Source: BMS3Bbin07 sp036244995
Lineage (GTDB): Bacteria; Nitrospirota; Thermodesulfovibrionia; Thermodesulfovibrionales; JdFR-85
Direction of reading: 5' to 3'
Assembly: GCA_036244995.1 (NCBI GenBank)
Contig: BTTF01000012.1
Location: forward strand, 1-33,276
DNA length: 33,276 bases
The position numbers were made by a program, and so were the translations under genes. The notes below the pieces were generated by a model that was not told where the DNA came from, searched no databases, and saw only the letters and a program-made list of their open reading frames with translations. Below are positions 24,697 through 32,347 of the stretch, one piece after another. The stretch's first letter is position 1, and the number at the start of each line of letters is the position of its first letter.

Positions 24697-25766
24697 ATCA
24701 ATTCCTCCTTACGTTTGCCTGAAGAGCCAAACAGCCTGTGCTCTGTCTTCCTTGCAAACCAGACAAGCACAAGCATTACAGGCACTTCAATCAATGGCCC
24801 GATAACCGTGGCAAGCGCCACTGCAGGGCTAAATGCCGTTATTGCAATAGCAATGGCTATCTCAAAATCCCTTCCTGTGGAGTTAAACCCCACGGCAACA
24901 GTATCCTCATAATTAAGCCCGGCTTTCCAGCCCGTGAGATAGACAACTACAAACATTACCCAGAAGAAGATAGTCATCGGTATTGCCATCTTAACGATCA
25001 GGAAAGGTCTTTCAAGTATCAGGTCACCCTTCAGGGCAAACATCACAACGAGTGTAAACAATAGTCCCGCAATGGATAAGGTATCAAGGTAAAATTTCAG
25101 TTTGTGAAACCATTCTTCGCCAAACCTCCTGACACCAAGGAATCTGGTCAGTATTCCGGCTACAAGCGGTATGCCGAGATAAAGGACTACACTCTCTCCA
25201 ACCACCCACACATCAAAAACCACCTCTCCCAGGAGGAGTTTTGCATAAACCGGGATAAGGATCATCTGTATTATCGAGTTAACGGCCACAAGAATTATGG
25301 CAAGTGGGCCGTTTCCTGCGGCAAGATATGTAAAAACTATCACCATTGCAATGCAGGGGGCTATTCCGTAAAGAACAAGGCCTGTGTACAGGTCAGGTTC
25401 TCCGCTCAAAAAGACCTTTGCGAGCAGGAGCATGAAAAACGGCGCTATTGCATAGTTGAAGAACATGACTATCAGGAGCTGTTTTGGCGAGCGGACCGCC
25501 TTGCCTAAATCCTCAAACCTGATATTTGCCATTGCAGGGTAGATCATCATGAAGAGGCCTGCCACAATGCCGAGGGCAATGGTATTTGGAAGGCTGAATT
25601 CATATGAGCCGTGAAAGATTGCCTTGATGGCATCAATTGGTGGTGTCAGCTGGAAGTCCGAAATGCCGTACCATTTGCTGATTGCAATGCCGATGACCAT
25701 ACTGATGATAACAAAGACCGGCAGAAGCCTGAAGTTGTGCAGCATTTCAAGTGCCCTTCTGAGCAT
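24693..25766 (-). CDS. acr3: Acr3-family arsenite efflux carrier
   Basis: A 357-residue membrane protein with about ten hydrophobic segments. Conserved features of Acr3 are YGIAPCIAMV, with Cys138 in the fourth helix, FNSTGRDFEIAIA, and IGPLIEVPVML with Glu327. It exports As(III) alone or energised by ArsA. The frame starts five codons further upstream at 25781, but the AGGAGG that precedes the ATG at 25766 by six bases lies within that extension, so 25766 is preferred. Confidence 0.94.
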   Translation of the reverse strand: MLRRALEMLHNFRLLPVFVIISMVIGIAISKWYGISDFQLTPPIDAIKAIFHGSYEFSLPNTIALGIVAGLFMMIYPAMANIRFEDLGKAVRSPKQLLIVMFFNYAIAPFFMLLLAKVFLSGEPDLYTGLVLYGIAPCIAMVIVFTYLAAGNGPLAIILVAVNSIIQMILIPVYAKLLLGEVVFDVWVVGESVVLYLGIPLVAGILTRFLGVRRFGEEWFHKLKFYLDTLSIAGLLFTLVVMFALKGDLILERPFLIVKMAIPMTIFFWVMFVVVYLTGWKAGLNYEDTVAVGFNSTGRDFEIAIAIAITAFSPAVALATVIGPLIEVPVMLVLVWFARKTEHRLFGSSGKRKEELI

Positions 25767-25837
25767 TTCATCCCTCCTCATTTCAAATTATTAAATACTC
25801 CCAGGATTCATTGATTAAAAAAGCCTTGATCATGGGA

Positions 25838-26064
25838 AGGAAGTGATATGATAGAGTCTGAAATGAAAACCCGTTCTTTACACACCCCCTGCCCCCTCTT
25901 TTTAGAGGGGAGAGTTCTTGCTTCCTGCTTTCTCATGGCTGTTTACCTGCTTGCACATCTTTCCCTCTTCCCGTTCCGCCCCTTATCTGTATATCCTCTG
26001 CTTTCCCCTCTATCAAGAGGGGATTAAGGGGTGTGTGCCTTTTAAAAACCCTGTTTTTATTTGC
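25838..26064. repeat. Compound repeat splitting the ars operon: R1 arm plus inverted pair of R2
   Basis: An R1 arm (25838-25859, one mismatch to the 22-bp arm) is followed by an R2 copy (25880-25914; stem CCCCTCT/AGAGGGG, 25893-25910) and an inverted R2 copy (about 26002-26064; stem 26005-26022). The inverted copy continues through a second hairpin, AAAAACCCTGTTTTT. The 309 bases between acr3 and arsC hold nothing else recognisable. The inverted pair resembles a small non-autonomous element. Confidence 0.65.
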
Positions 26065-26075
26065 CGCTTTAACAT

Positions 26076-26489
26076 CTATATTGTTTCAGCAAGAAACCCC
26101 TCTACCCTTTCCCTTATCTCATCCCTTGCCTCTCTGAACGCTTTTAAAATCTCATCATCGGATCCTATGGTTTCCACAGGATCCTCTATGGGCCAGTGAA
26201 GGCGTTTAATCTCCAGAGGTGTCACCGGACATGATGCCGCTGCATTTCCACAGAGGGTAATTATTACATCCATTTTCCTGAGCAGTCCTTCATCAATGAC
26301 TTTTGATTTTTGACCGGAAATATCAATCCCTATCTCCTTCATTACCTTTTTGGCATAGGGATTTACGCCCGCCGGTATAAGTCCTGCGCTGTATACCGCT
26401 ACCCGCCCTTGCCCGAGTTCCCGCGCAAGCCCCTCCGCCATCTGCGAGCGGCAGGAATTTCCCGTACATAAAAACATTACCTTAAGCAT
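26076..26489 (-). CDS. arsC: Thioredoxin-coupled arsenate reductase
   Basis: A 137-residue low-molecular-weight-phosphatase-fold ArsC. The P-loop FLCTGNSCRSQMAEG has nucleophile C8, and TLCGNAAASCP has C80 and C87; spacing equals the C10/C82/C89 relay of the Staphylococcus pI258 enzyme, so reducing power should come from thioredoxin. It converts As(V) to As(III) for export by Acr3/ArsA. GGAGG lies six bases before the ATG. It is 42 bases downstream of arsR. Confidence 0.96.
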   Translation of the reverse strand: MLKVMFLCTGNSCRSQMAEGLARELGQGRVAVYSAGLIPAGVNPYAKKVMKEIGIDISGQKSKVIDEGLLRKMDVIITLCGNAAASCPVTPLEIKRLHWPIEDPVETIGSDDEILKAFREARDEIRERVEGFLAETI

Positions 26490-26531
26490 TTTTTACCTCC
26501 GTGAACGTTAACCCTCAACACACGTAACGAG

Positions 26532-26915
26532 TTATTTTTTGCTGTTGCTCCCCCTTTTGACAGGCCTGCACAAGACCTTTATATCCTGTTTGACCACCTC
26601 TTTCAACCTCTTTTTGTCCTCCAGTATCAGGGTATCACCCGCAAGGCATGAAGACAGGAGTTTCAGGAAGTCAGGATTGTAGGTGTTTATCAAATTATCC
26701 GGCAGACGATAGAATGTCCAGGTTCCGTCTCTTTTGCATTCAACAAGCCCGGCTGTCTTCAGTATCCCGAGATGCTTTGAGACCGTTGACTGTCCCATCC
26801 CCAATATGTCCATCAACTGACAGACACATAACTCCCTGCCTTCAAGGAGTTTCAATATCCTCACCCGTGTCTCGTCGGATACGGCCTTTGCCTGTAAAAT
26901 AAAATCTCTCAACAT
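26532..26915 (-). CDS. arsR: ArsR arsenite-responsive repressor
   Basis: A 127-residue ArsR/SmtB winged-helix repressor. ELCVCQL with C30 and C32 in the recognition region matches the As(III) site of R773-type ArsR, and QSTVSKHLGILKTAGLV is the DNA-reading helix. A Lys/Arg-rich tail ends the protein. GAGGGAG is just upstream of the ATG. It should repress the operon by binding the palindrome over its own promoter and release on arsenite binding. Confidence 0.95.
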   Translation of the reverse strand: MLRDFILQAKAVSDETRVRILKLLEGRELCVCQLMDILGMGQSTVSKHLGILKTAGLVECKRDGTWTFYRLPDNLINTYNPDFLKLLSSCLAGDTLILEDKKRLKEVVKQDIKVLCRPVKRGSNSKK

Positions 26916-26932
26916 AACTCCCTCACCCCTAC

Positions 26933-26981
26933 ATCACTATATCGTGATATAAGAATAAAACAGGAAGAGCCCTTCTGTCAA
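26933..26981 (-). promoter_or_regulatory. arsR promoter and ArsR operator
   Basis: On the minus strand TTGACA (26976-26981), 18 bases, then TATTCT (26952-26957) form the promoter. Immediately downstream, at the expected transcription start, lies the palindrome ATCAC-TATATC-GTGAT (26933-26948), a typical ArsR-type operator placement. The start codon follows 18 bases later. Confidence 0.75.
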
Positions 26982-27032
26982 GCGGCCTTGTTGAATTTTT
27001 TCATCCCTTATGCTAACATCAAACAAATCGGC

Positions 27033-27065
27033 AAAAAAAACAGACCCGGGTTACGTAATCCGGGT
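27033..27065 (-). terminator. Minus-strand hairpin with U-run upstream of arsR
   Basis: The palindrome at 27044-27065 (ACCCGG ... CCGGGT with an inner TTACGTAA) is followed on the minus strand by CTG and eight T. It would stop antisense transcripts from the acyl-CoA synthetase region entering the ars operon. It could also be an operator for the plus-strand gene that starts at 27126. Confidence 0.5.
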
Positions 27066-27125
27066 ATATAAAAGTATCTCTTGTTAACGGTACATAACAT
27101 TGACAATGAATGAGAGGAAATAACA

Positions 27126-29312
27126 ATGACAGACTCTCCACTATCACCAGATGTTCCCCCTTGCAGACAGAGGGAATCTGCATTTCCCGAAGGGCTGGAT
27201 GTCATCTTTTGCCCTACGACCGTGGCGGTTATCGGTGCATCAAACCGTCCGGAAAGTGTGGGGCTTGCTGTTTTTAAAAACCTTCTTCAGGGAAACTTTT
27301 CCGGTATTCTCTATCCCGTAAACCTGAAAGCCAAATCGGTTTGCGGGGTGAGGGCCTATCCGTCAATCTCTGATATACCTGACCCGGTAGACCTGGCGGT
27401 TATTATTGTTCCGGCTGCATCCACCCCGGCAGTGGCCAGGGAGGCGGCAGCAAAAGGGGTAAAAGGCATTATCGTGATTTCAGCCGGGTTCAGGGAGACT
27501 GGTCCGGCAGGGGCGAAAATAGAGCAGGAACTCCTGTCCGTCTGTCAGGAAAACAATATCAGGCTTGTGGGCCCCAATTGCCTTGGGGTAATCAATACAG
27601 ACGCTCCTGTGAGTCTCAATGCCAGTTTTGCCAGGCAAAAGGCCCATCCCGGAAACATTGCCTTTATCAGTCAGTCGGGCGCCCTGTGTACAGCGGTTCT
27701 GGACTTTGCGGCAAAGAGAAACATGGGTTTTTCAAAGTTCATCTCTGTTGGAAACAAGGCTGATGTGGACGAGCTGGCCCTGATCCGCTACCTCCATGCA
27801 GACCCCCTGACAAAGGTTATTATGCTATACGTGGAAGAGTTGCGCCACGGCTTTGAGTTTATAAAAACAGTGCGCGAGATTACCGGAGGCGATAATCCCA
27901 CACCGATTCTGGCCATCAAATCAGGCAGAACGGCTGAGGGGGCGGCAGCGGTCAGTTCCCATACCGGCTCACTTGCAGGCACTGAAGCCGTTTACAATGC
28001 CCTCTTCCAGCAGTCCGGGGTCTTCCGGGTTCAGACAATTGAGGAGCTGTTCGATTGCGCCCTTGCCTTTGGCTGTCAGCCACTACCCAAGTCCGACCGG
28101 ATCGCGATCATTACAAATGCCGGCGGCCCCGGCATTATCGCCACTGACGTTACCATTCATTCGGGCCTGAAACTTGCGAAATTCAGCGACAGGACCACAG
28201 AGGCACTCAAAAGCCATTTACCCAGTACTGCAAACATTCACAATCCGGTGGATGTTATCGGAGACGCCGGTTCTGAGCGGTACCGGGCAGCGCTTGAAGC
28301 CGTATTAACTGATGAGAATGTAGACGGAGTCATCTTTATTCTCACCCCGCAATCCATGACAGAGATCGAGAAGACCGCATCCATAATTCCGGACCTGGCC
28401 CGTAAGAGCGGAAAACCGGTAGTCGCCTCCTTTATGGGCTTGATGGACGTCTCCAAGGGTGTTGCAATCCTTGAGGAAAACGGTATTCCTCACTACCCCT
28501 TTCCAGAGACTGCGGCCCGGGTCATGGGGGCGCTTTACCAGCACTCCCAGTGGATTCACCGTCCCCATGCCCGGGAATTTGAACTTACATTCGACAGGCC
28601 CAGGGCCAGGAAGATGATCGAGGAGTCACTGGCCTCCGGCATAAAATATCTGGGGGAAGTGGAAGGGAATGAAATACTTGCAGCATATGGTTTTCCTGTG
28701 CTGCCTGCCCGGCTTGCCACAACTGCCGAGGAAGCGGCTGAGGCTGTAAAGTCTTTTGGAGCCTGCGCTTTCAAGATTGTTTCACCCCAGGTTATTCACA
28801 AGTCTGATGTGGGCGGAGTCAGGGTGGGGGTCAGGAATCCGGAGGAAGCAGTCGCTGCCTTTGAGTCCATCATCTCTACGGTCCGCAAGAACGTGCCGGA
28901 GGCACAGATACTGGGCATTTATGTTCAGCAGATGGCTGCCGAAGGGACTGAAGTGATTCTCGGCATCAACCGGCATAAAGTCTTCGGTCCGCTCCTCATG
29001 TTCGGGCTGGGCGGAATATTTGTTGAAATCTTTAAGGATGTCAGCTTCAGACTCGCACCAATCAGGCACAACGGGGCAAAATTCATGGTGCGCTCCATCA
29101 AGGCCTATCCAATGCTGACAGGGGCCCGGGGGGCACCATTGCGAGACATCGAGGAGCTGGAAAAATGCCTTATGCGGCTTTCAGCCCTGGCCACTGAAAA
29201 TCCGGAAATCGCCGAGCTGGATATCAACCCCCTCATAGTTCACGAACAGGGTGCGGGGTGTTCGATTGCAGACTGCCGCATCCTTCTCGACCCCGACCGT
29301 GCCTGTGCCTGA
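27126..29312 (+). CDS. ADP-forming acyl-CoA (acetate-CoA) synthetase, fused alpha-beta
   Basis: A 728-residue NDP-forming acyl-CoA synthetase. The alpha part (about 1-470) has a CoA-binding Rossmann domain (AVIGASNRPESVGLAVF) and ligase-CoA domains with the phosphorylated histidine in SSHTGSLAG (about 280). The beta part (about 500-728) is an ATP-grasp domain with FKIVSPQVIHKSDVGGVRVG and MFGLGGIFVEIFKD. It makes ATP from an acyl-CoA, or the reverse, as in acetate- or amino-acid-fermenting archaea and many anaerobic bacteria. Acyl specificity is unknown. AGAGGAA precedes the ATG. It is a single-gene unit converging with endonuclease III. Confidence 0.92.
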   Translation: MTDSPLSPDVPPCRQRESAFPEGLDVIFCPTTVAVIGASNRPESVGLAVFKNLLQGNFSGILYPVNLKAKSVCGVRAYPSISDIPDPVDLAVIIVPAASTPAVAREAAAKGVKGIIVISAGFRETGPAGAKIEQELLSVCQENNIRLVGPNCLGVINTDAPVSLNASFARQKAHPGNIAFISQSGALCTAVLDFAAKRNMGFSKFISVGNKADVDELALIRYLHADPLTKVIMLYVEELRHGFEFIKTVREITGGDNPTPILAIKSGRTAEGAAAVSSHTGSLAGTEAVYNALFQQSGVFRVQTIEELFDCALAFGCQPLPKSDRIAIITNAGGPGIIATDVTIHSGLKLAKFSDRTTEALKSHLPSTANIHNPVDVIGDAGSERYRAALEAVLTDENVDGVIFILTPQSMTEIEKTASIIPDLARKSGKPVVASFMGLMDVSKGVAILEENGIPHYPFPETAARVMGALYQHSQWIHRPHAREFELTFDRPRARKMIEESLASGIKYLGEVEGNEILAAYGFPVLPARLATTAEEAAEAVKSFGACAFKIVSPQVIHKSDVGGVRVGVRNPEEAVAAFESIISTVRKNVPEAQILGIYVQQMAAEGTEVILGINRHKVFGPLLMFGLGGIFVEIFKDVSFRLAPIRHNGAKFMVRSIKAYPMLTGARGAPLRDIEELEKCLMRLSALATENPEIAELDINPLIVHEQGAGCSIADCRILLDPDRACA

Positions 29313-29328
29313 CGCTTTCGTATAAACC

Positions 29329-29904
29329 TCACCTGCTGCGGGACACTCCAATCCTGTCACAGAACTCATTAATACAGCATGTACTGCAGAAGGGGGAGAG
29401 GGGCTTGCATATGCCCTGACCAAAGGCCACAAGCAGGCCGTTTATCTCCTTCCAGTATTGCCCGGGGAGTTTTCCCCTGAGGGAAAATTCGGTCTCCTTT
29501 GGAGTTTTTGTCCTGACATAACCCCAGCGGTTGGTAATCCTGTGCACGTGGGTGTCAACGCATATGCCCGGCCTGTTGTAGGCAAGTGTGACAACAAGGT
29601 TGGCGGTCTTTCTGCCGACTCCTTTTAATTTAAGAAGTTCGTCAATGCTGTCGGGTACCCTGCCGTTGTATTTGCGGACAAGAGTCTCACTCAGCGCCTT
29701 TATCCGGCCGGCCTTAACCTTATAGAAACCAACAGGATAGATGGCCTTCCGGATATCATCTTCACTCAGGGCAGCCATGGCTTCAGGTGTGGAGGCAAGG
29801 GCAAACAGCCTCCTCGATGCCTCACCCGTAGTCCTGTCCTGGGTTCTCAGACTGAGGATGCAGGAAATGAGTACTTTAAAGGGGTCCTTTTCCATGCGGG
29901 CCAT
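29329..29904 (-). CDS. nth: Endonuclease III (DNA glycosylase/AP lyase)
   Basis: A protein of 191 residues from the first ATG. It has SLRTQDRTT, the helix-hairpin-helix with catalytic lysine LKGVGRKTANLV, the catalytic aspartate VDTHVHRITNR, and a C-terminal [4Fe-4S] site with C-x6-C-x2-C-x5-C spacing. It removes oxidised pyrimidines. Family members are about 210 residues; the missing N-terminal helix is present in frame upstream (DIHKVIRLLG to WLEEMAR), but no ATG, GTG or TTG occurs before the in-frame stop. An ATT at 29968-29970 is a possible start. GAGGAG also suits an internal ATG at 29895. Confidence 0.9.
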   Translation of the reverse strand: MARMEKDPFKVLISCILSLRTQDRTTGEASRRLFALASTPEAMAALSEDDIRKAIYPVGFYKVKAGRIKALSETLVRKYNGRVPDSIDELLKLKGVGRKTANLVVTLAYNRPGICVDTHVHRITNRWGYVRTKTPKETEFSLRGKLPGQYWKEINGLLVAFGQGICKPLSPFCSTCCINEFCDRIGVSRSR

Positions 29905-29980
29905 CTCCTCAAGCCAGGGGACATTGAGAGTCCTGACCTGTTTTCCGAGAAGACGGATAACCTTATGAATATCGCTGTCC

Positions 29981-30184
29981 CTAAAACCCTGCGTCCCCCT
30001 CTATACTTATAGCCTCAACAGGACAATTCTCCTCAGCAGCCTCGCAACAGTTTGCATACTCACAGGCATCCGGATCGATTACCCTTGACTTGCCCACCGC
30101 TTCATCAAGAAAAAATACGGCAGGGCATATCTCTGCACAGGCACCGCAGCCGATACATGTATCCTGGTCTACCGTAACATTCAT
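29981..30184 (-). CDS. Monocluster [4Fe-4S] ferredoxin
   Basis: A 67-residue ferredoxin from the chosen start (MNVTVDQDTCIGCGACAEICP). CxxCxxC plus a distal CP near the C-terminus (NCPVEAI) provide four cluster ligands; extra cysteines in ICP and CCEAAE could form the disulfide seen in Desulfovibrio gigas-type ferredoxins. It is a small cytoplasmic electron carrier. The frame opens 12 codons earlier at 30220, overlapping cobS, but the family N-terminus favours 30184. No ribosome-binding site is present; a TATAAT lies six bases before this ATG. Confidence 0.9.
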   Translation of the reverse strand: MNVTVDQDTCIGCGACAEICPAVFFLDEAVGKSRVIDPDACEYANCCEAAEENCPVEAISIEGDAGF

Positions 30185-30190
30185 GGCGGA

Positions 30191-30196
30191 ATTATA
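30191..30196 (-). promoter_or_regulatory. TATAAT box directly before the ferredoxin start
   Basis: Minus strand: TATAAT, TCCGCC, ATG. A leaderless transcript from inside the end of cobS is possible. Upstream sequence gives only a weak -35 (TGGAGG at 17 bases), and read-through from cobS is an alternative. Confidence 0.4.
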
Positions 30197-30209
30197 ACAT
30201 TTCCGACCG

Positions 30210-30983
30210 TTATCCTCCATATACCCCCGCTATTATCAGGAGAAAAAAGACCTCGTTCAGTTCACATATTGCACCGAGGTTATCCCCTGTAAGACCGCTG
30301 AAGTGCCTGGCGAAAAACTTCATTAACGGCAGTGTAAAGAGGTATGCCGCAGTCAGGAGTAATGCCGAAATGGGGATTGCCGGAAAGGCAAGGTGGTTAA
30401 AGGGGAGATACCTACCGGACACAAAAACCACCATTACAATAACCACGGAGACAACGAATTGAGCCCCGCCTGTCTCACTGATAAGGAGATGCCCAAGGCC
30501 GTCCTTCCTCGCACTCGTGCCATGAAATATGGCCGCCACCATGGACCAGGCACCGATTACAGGAAAGAGCAGGAGGTATGGTATGGGACTGATTGAGAAT
30601 AATTCCAGAATCAGGAGGTATTTTAAGAGCAGGACAAGCACTATCGCCGTAACCCCGATCGGCCCTGTTGTGCTGTCCTTCATTATATTGAGTTTCCCCT
30701 GCCTCGGTTTTCCGGAGGCAATGGCATCAAATGTATCTGCAAGGCCGTCAAGGTGGAACCCTCCGTTTATCAGGATCGAGACGACAAGCAGCAGGGCTGC
30801 GGTAATCGCCGAAGGGAAAAACGGGTCAAACGCCTTATAGGCCAGGACCAGCAGGCCCCCTTTTATCAGCCCCGCAAGGGGAAAGAACGCAGTGCTCCTG
30901 CCGACATCCCTCTCTGATATCCTGCCCCTGAGCCTGACAGGCAGTATGGTCAAAAACTGTAATGCAAGTAAAAAGCCTTTCAA
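30210..30983 (-). CDS. cobS: Adenosylcobinamide-GDP ribazoletransferase (cobalamin synthase)
   Basis: A 257-residue polytopic membrane protein. It has QFLTILPVR at the N-terminus, GGFHLDGLADTFDAIASG (acidic metal-binding DGLxDxxD motif) and KDSTTGPIGVTAIVL, all diagnostic of CobS. It joins adenosylcobinamide-GDP to alpha-ribazole, the last steps of cobalamin nucleotide-loop assembly, at the membrane. The start codon is TTG at 30983, which fits the family N-terminus; it overlaps the stop of a five-codon minigene. Confidence 0.93.
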   Translation of the reverse strand: MKGFLLALQFLTILPVRLRGRISERDVGRSTAFFPLAGLIKGGLLVLAYKAFDPFFPSAITAALLLVVSILINGGFHLDGLADTFDAIASGKPRQGKLNIMKDSTTGPIGVTAIVLVLLLKYLLILELFSISPIPYLLLFPVIGAWSMVAAIFHGTSARKDGLGHLLISETGGAQFVVSVVIVMVVFVSGRYLPFNHLAFPAIPISALLLTAAYLFTLPLMKFFARHFSGLTGDNLGAICELNEVFFLLIIAGVYGG

Positions 30984-30997
30984 GGTGACTGTACCAT
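30980..30997 (-). CDS. Five-codon minigene overlapping the cobS start
   Basis: An ATG with GAGAGGGG about four bases upstream encodes MVQSP and a TGA whose first two bases are the last two of the cobS TTG start codon (TTGA). The minigene has a better ribosome-binding site than cobS, so ribosomes may reinitiate at the TTG. No homologue is implied; the peptide itself may be irrelevant. Confidence 0.35.
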   Translation of the reverse strand: MVQSP

Positions 30998-31098
30998 CAA
31001 ACCCCTCTCTATATTAGAGTCTGCGTATAAACTGCTGCTTTTTATTTTCGTCACACCCCCGGAAGCGTTCTGGAAATTCAGAGCTCACTGTAAAGACT

Positions 31099-31128
31099 GG
31101 ATTCCGGCTTAAGGACTGCCGGAATGAC
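31099..31128. repeat. Hairpin repeat of the 'CCGGAATGACA' type (R4)
   Basis: A perfect 8-bp stem, ATTCCGGC (31101-31108) and GCCGGAAT (31118-31125), with loop TTAAGGACT, is followed by GACA. This is a common intergenic repeat form. Partial versions appear at the window start (41-60, AGCCGGAATGACG) and near 9180-9213. It lies between cobT and cobS. Confidence 0.65.
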
Positions 31129-31147
31129 AGATAGAGAGACAGCGTGT

Positions 31148-32206
31148 TCAGCCGGTCGTCTCCCCGGTAACTCCTGCCTCCTGAAACGTTGCCATCTCCC
31201 TGTATATCTTGAGCCCTGCATCCATCAGGGTCATGGCAAGTGCTGCACCTGTCCCCTCACCAAGGCGGAGGTCAAGGTCGAGGATGGGCCGGCTTCCCAT
31301 ATGCTCAAGCATGGCCCTGTGCCCTGTCTCCTGCGAGTTATGGGCTGCAAAGAGGTAGTCTGCCACAACAGGATTGAGAGACCAGGCAATGAGTGCGCCT
31401 GCCGTGGATATAAAGCCGTCCACCACAACCGGGATACCCCGTGCTGCAGCACCGATACAGAGCCCGGCAATCCCCCCTATCTCGGCACCCCCTACCTTTG
31501 AGAGCACATCAACCGGGTCTTTCGGGTCCGGCCTGTTGAGACTGATGGCCTTCTCTATAACCTCTCTCTTTTTCTTAAGGGCCTCATCCCCGATACCCGT
31601 CCCCCTGCCGGTCACCTCTGAAACAGGCCTCCCGGTTATAACAGCGGCTATGGCCGAGGAGGGGGTTGTATTGGCAATGCCCATCTCACCTGTGGCAAAG
31701 AGTTTAAACCCCTTATCGGCATATTCTTCGGCAAGCTCAATTCCCACCTCCATACACCTCAGCGCCTCATCCCTCGTCATTGCAGGCCCTTTTGTCATGT
31801 TCCTTGTCCCATGCACGACCTTCTTCTTCACAAGCCCCTCAAAATCCTGAAAATCAAAATCCACACCAATATCGACAACTACGACCTCTGCACCTGCATG
31901 TCTTGCAAGCACATTGATGCCCGCGCCGCCACTTAGAAAGTTGAAGACCATCTGTCTGGTCACCTCTGAAGGATAGGCGGAAACACCCTCCTCGGCCACA
32001 CCATGGTCACCTGCAAAGGTAAAGACAACCTTCTTCGGCATCTCCGGCATCTCTGTCTCATATATGGCCACAAGCCTTGCGGCGAACTCTTCGAGTCTTC
32101 CGAGACTGCCGGGAGGCTTGGTAAGGTTGTCAAGGTGTTTCCGGGCTATTGAATACAGTTCCTTTCTTACGGGTTTGATATTTAAGAGTCTCTCCTCAAT
32201 CTTCAT
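31148..32206 (-). CDS. cobT: Nicotinate-nucleotide:DMB phosphoribosyltransferase
   Basis: A 352-residue CobT. It has KPPGSLGRLEEFAARL, TFAGDHGVAEEGVSAYPSEVT, NFLSGGAGINVLAR, GEMGIANTTPSSA, HNSQETGHRAML and the C-terminal LRLGEGTGAALAM, whose glutamate matches the catalytic residue of the Salmonella enzyme. It makes alpha-ribazole-5'-phosphate from dimethylbenzimidazole for the lower ligand of cobalamin. GGAGG lies about ten bases before the ATG, and a TATAAT-like hexamer lies on the minus strand at 32244-32249. Confidence 0.96.
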   Translation of the reverse strand: MKIEERLLNIKPVRKELYSIARKHLDNLTKPPGSLGRLEEFAARLVAIYETEMPEMPKKVVFTFAGDHGVAEEGVSAYPSEVTRQMVFNFLSGGAGINVLARHAGAEVVVVDIGVDFDFQDFEGLVKKKVVHGTRNMTKGPAMTRDEALRCMEVGIELAEEYADKGFKLFATGEMGIANTTPSSAIAAVITGRPVSEVTGRGTGIGDEALKKKREVIEKAISLNRPDPKDPVDVLSKVGGAEIGGIAGLCIGAAARGIPVVVDGFISTAGALIAWSLNPVVADYLFAAHNSQETGHRAMLEHMGSRPILDLDLRLGEGTGAALAMTLMDAGLKIYREMATFQEAGVTGETTG

Positions 32207-32267
32207 GGTGTTTCAACCTCCGTGGCAGTTAATTTAATACCTTATTATATACGATTTTCCGGCAGCA

Positions 32268-32318
32268 GAGAGGGCGAGGTAATTAACGGTGAAAGGAGAG
32301 GGCGAGGTAACCTCGCCC
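32268..32318. repeat. Duplicated GAGAGGGCGAGGTAA with perfect palindrome (R6)
   Basis: The 15-base unit occurs at 32268-32282 and 32296-32310. The second copy continues into a perfect hairpin, GGGCGAGG-TAA-CCTCGCCC (32300-32318). It resembles a 'GGGCGAGGT..ACCTCGCCC' repeat widespread between bacterial genes. It lies between cobU and cobT and lacks a U-run. Confidence 0.65.
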
Positions 32319-32347
32319 CTACCCGGTTATATCCAACCCCTGAAAAA

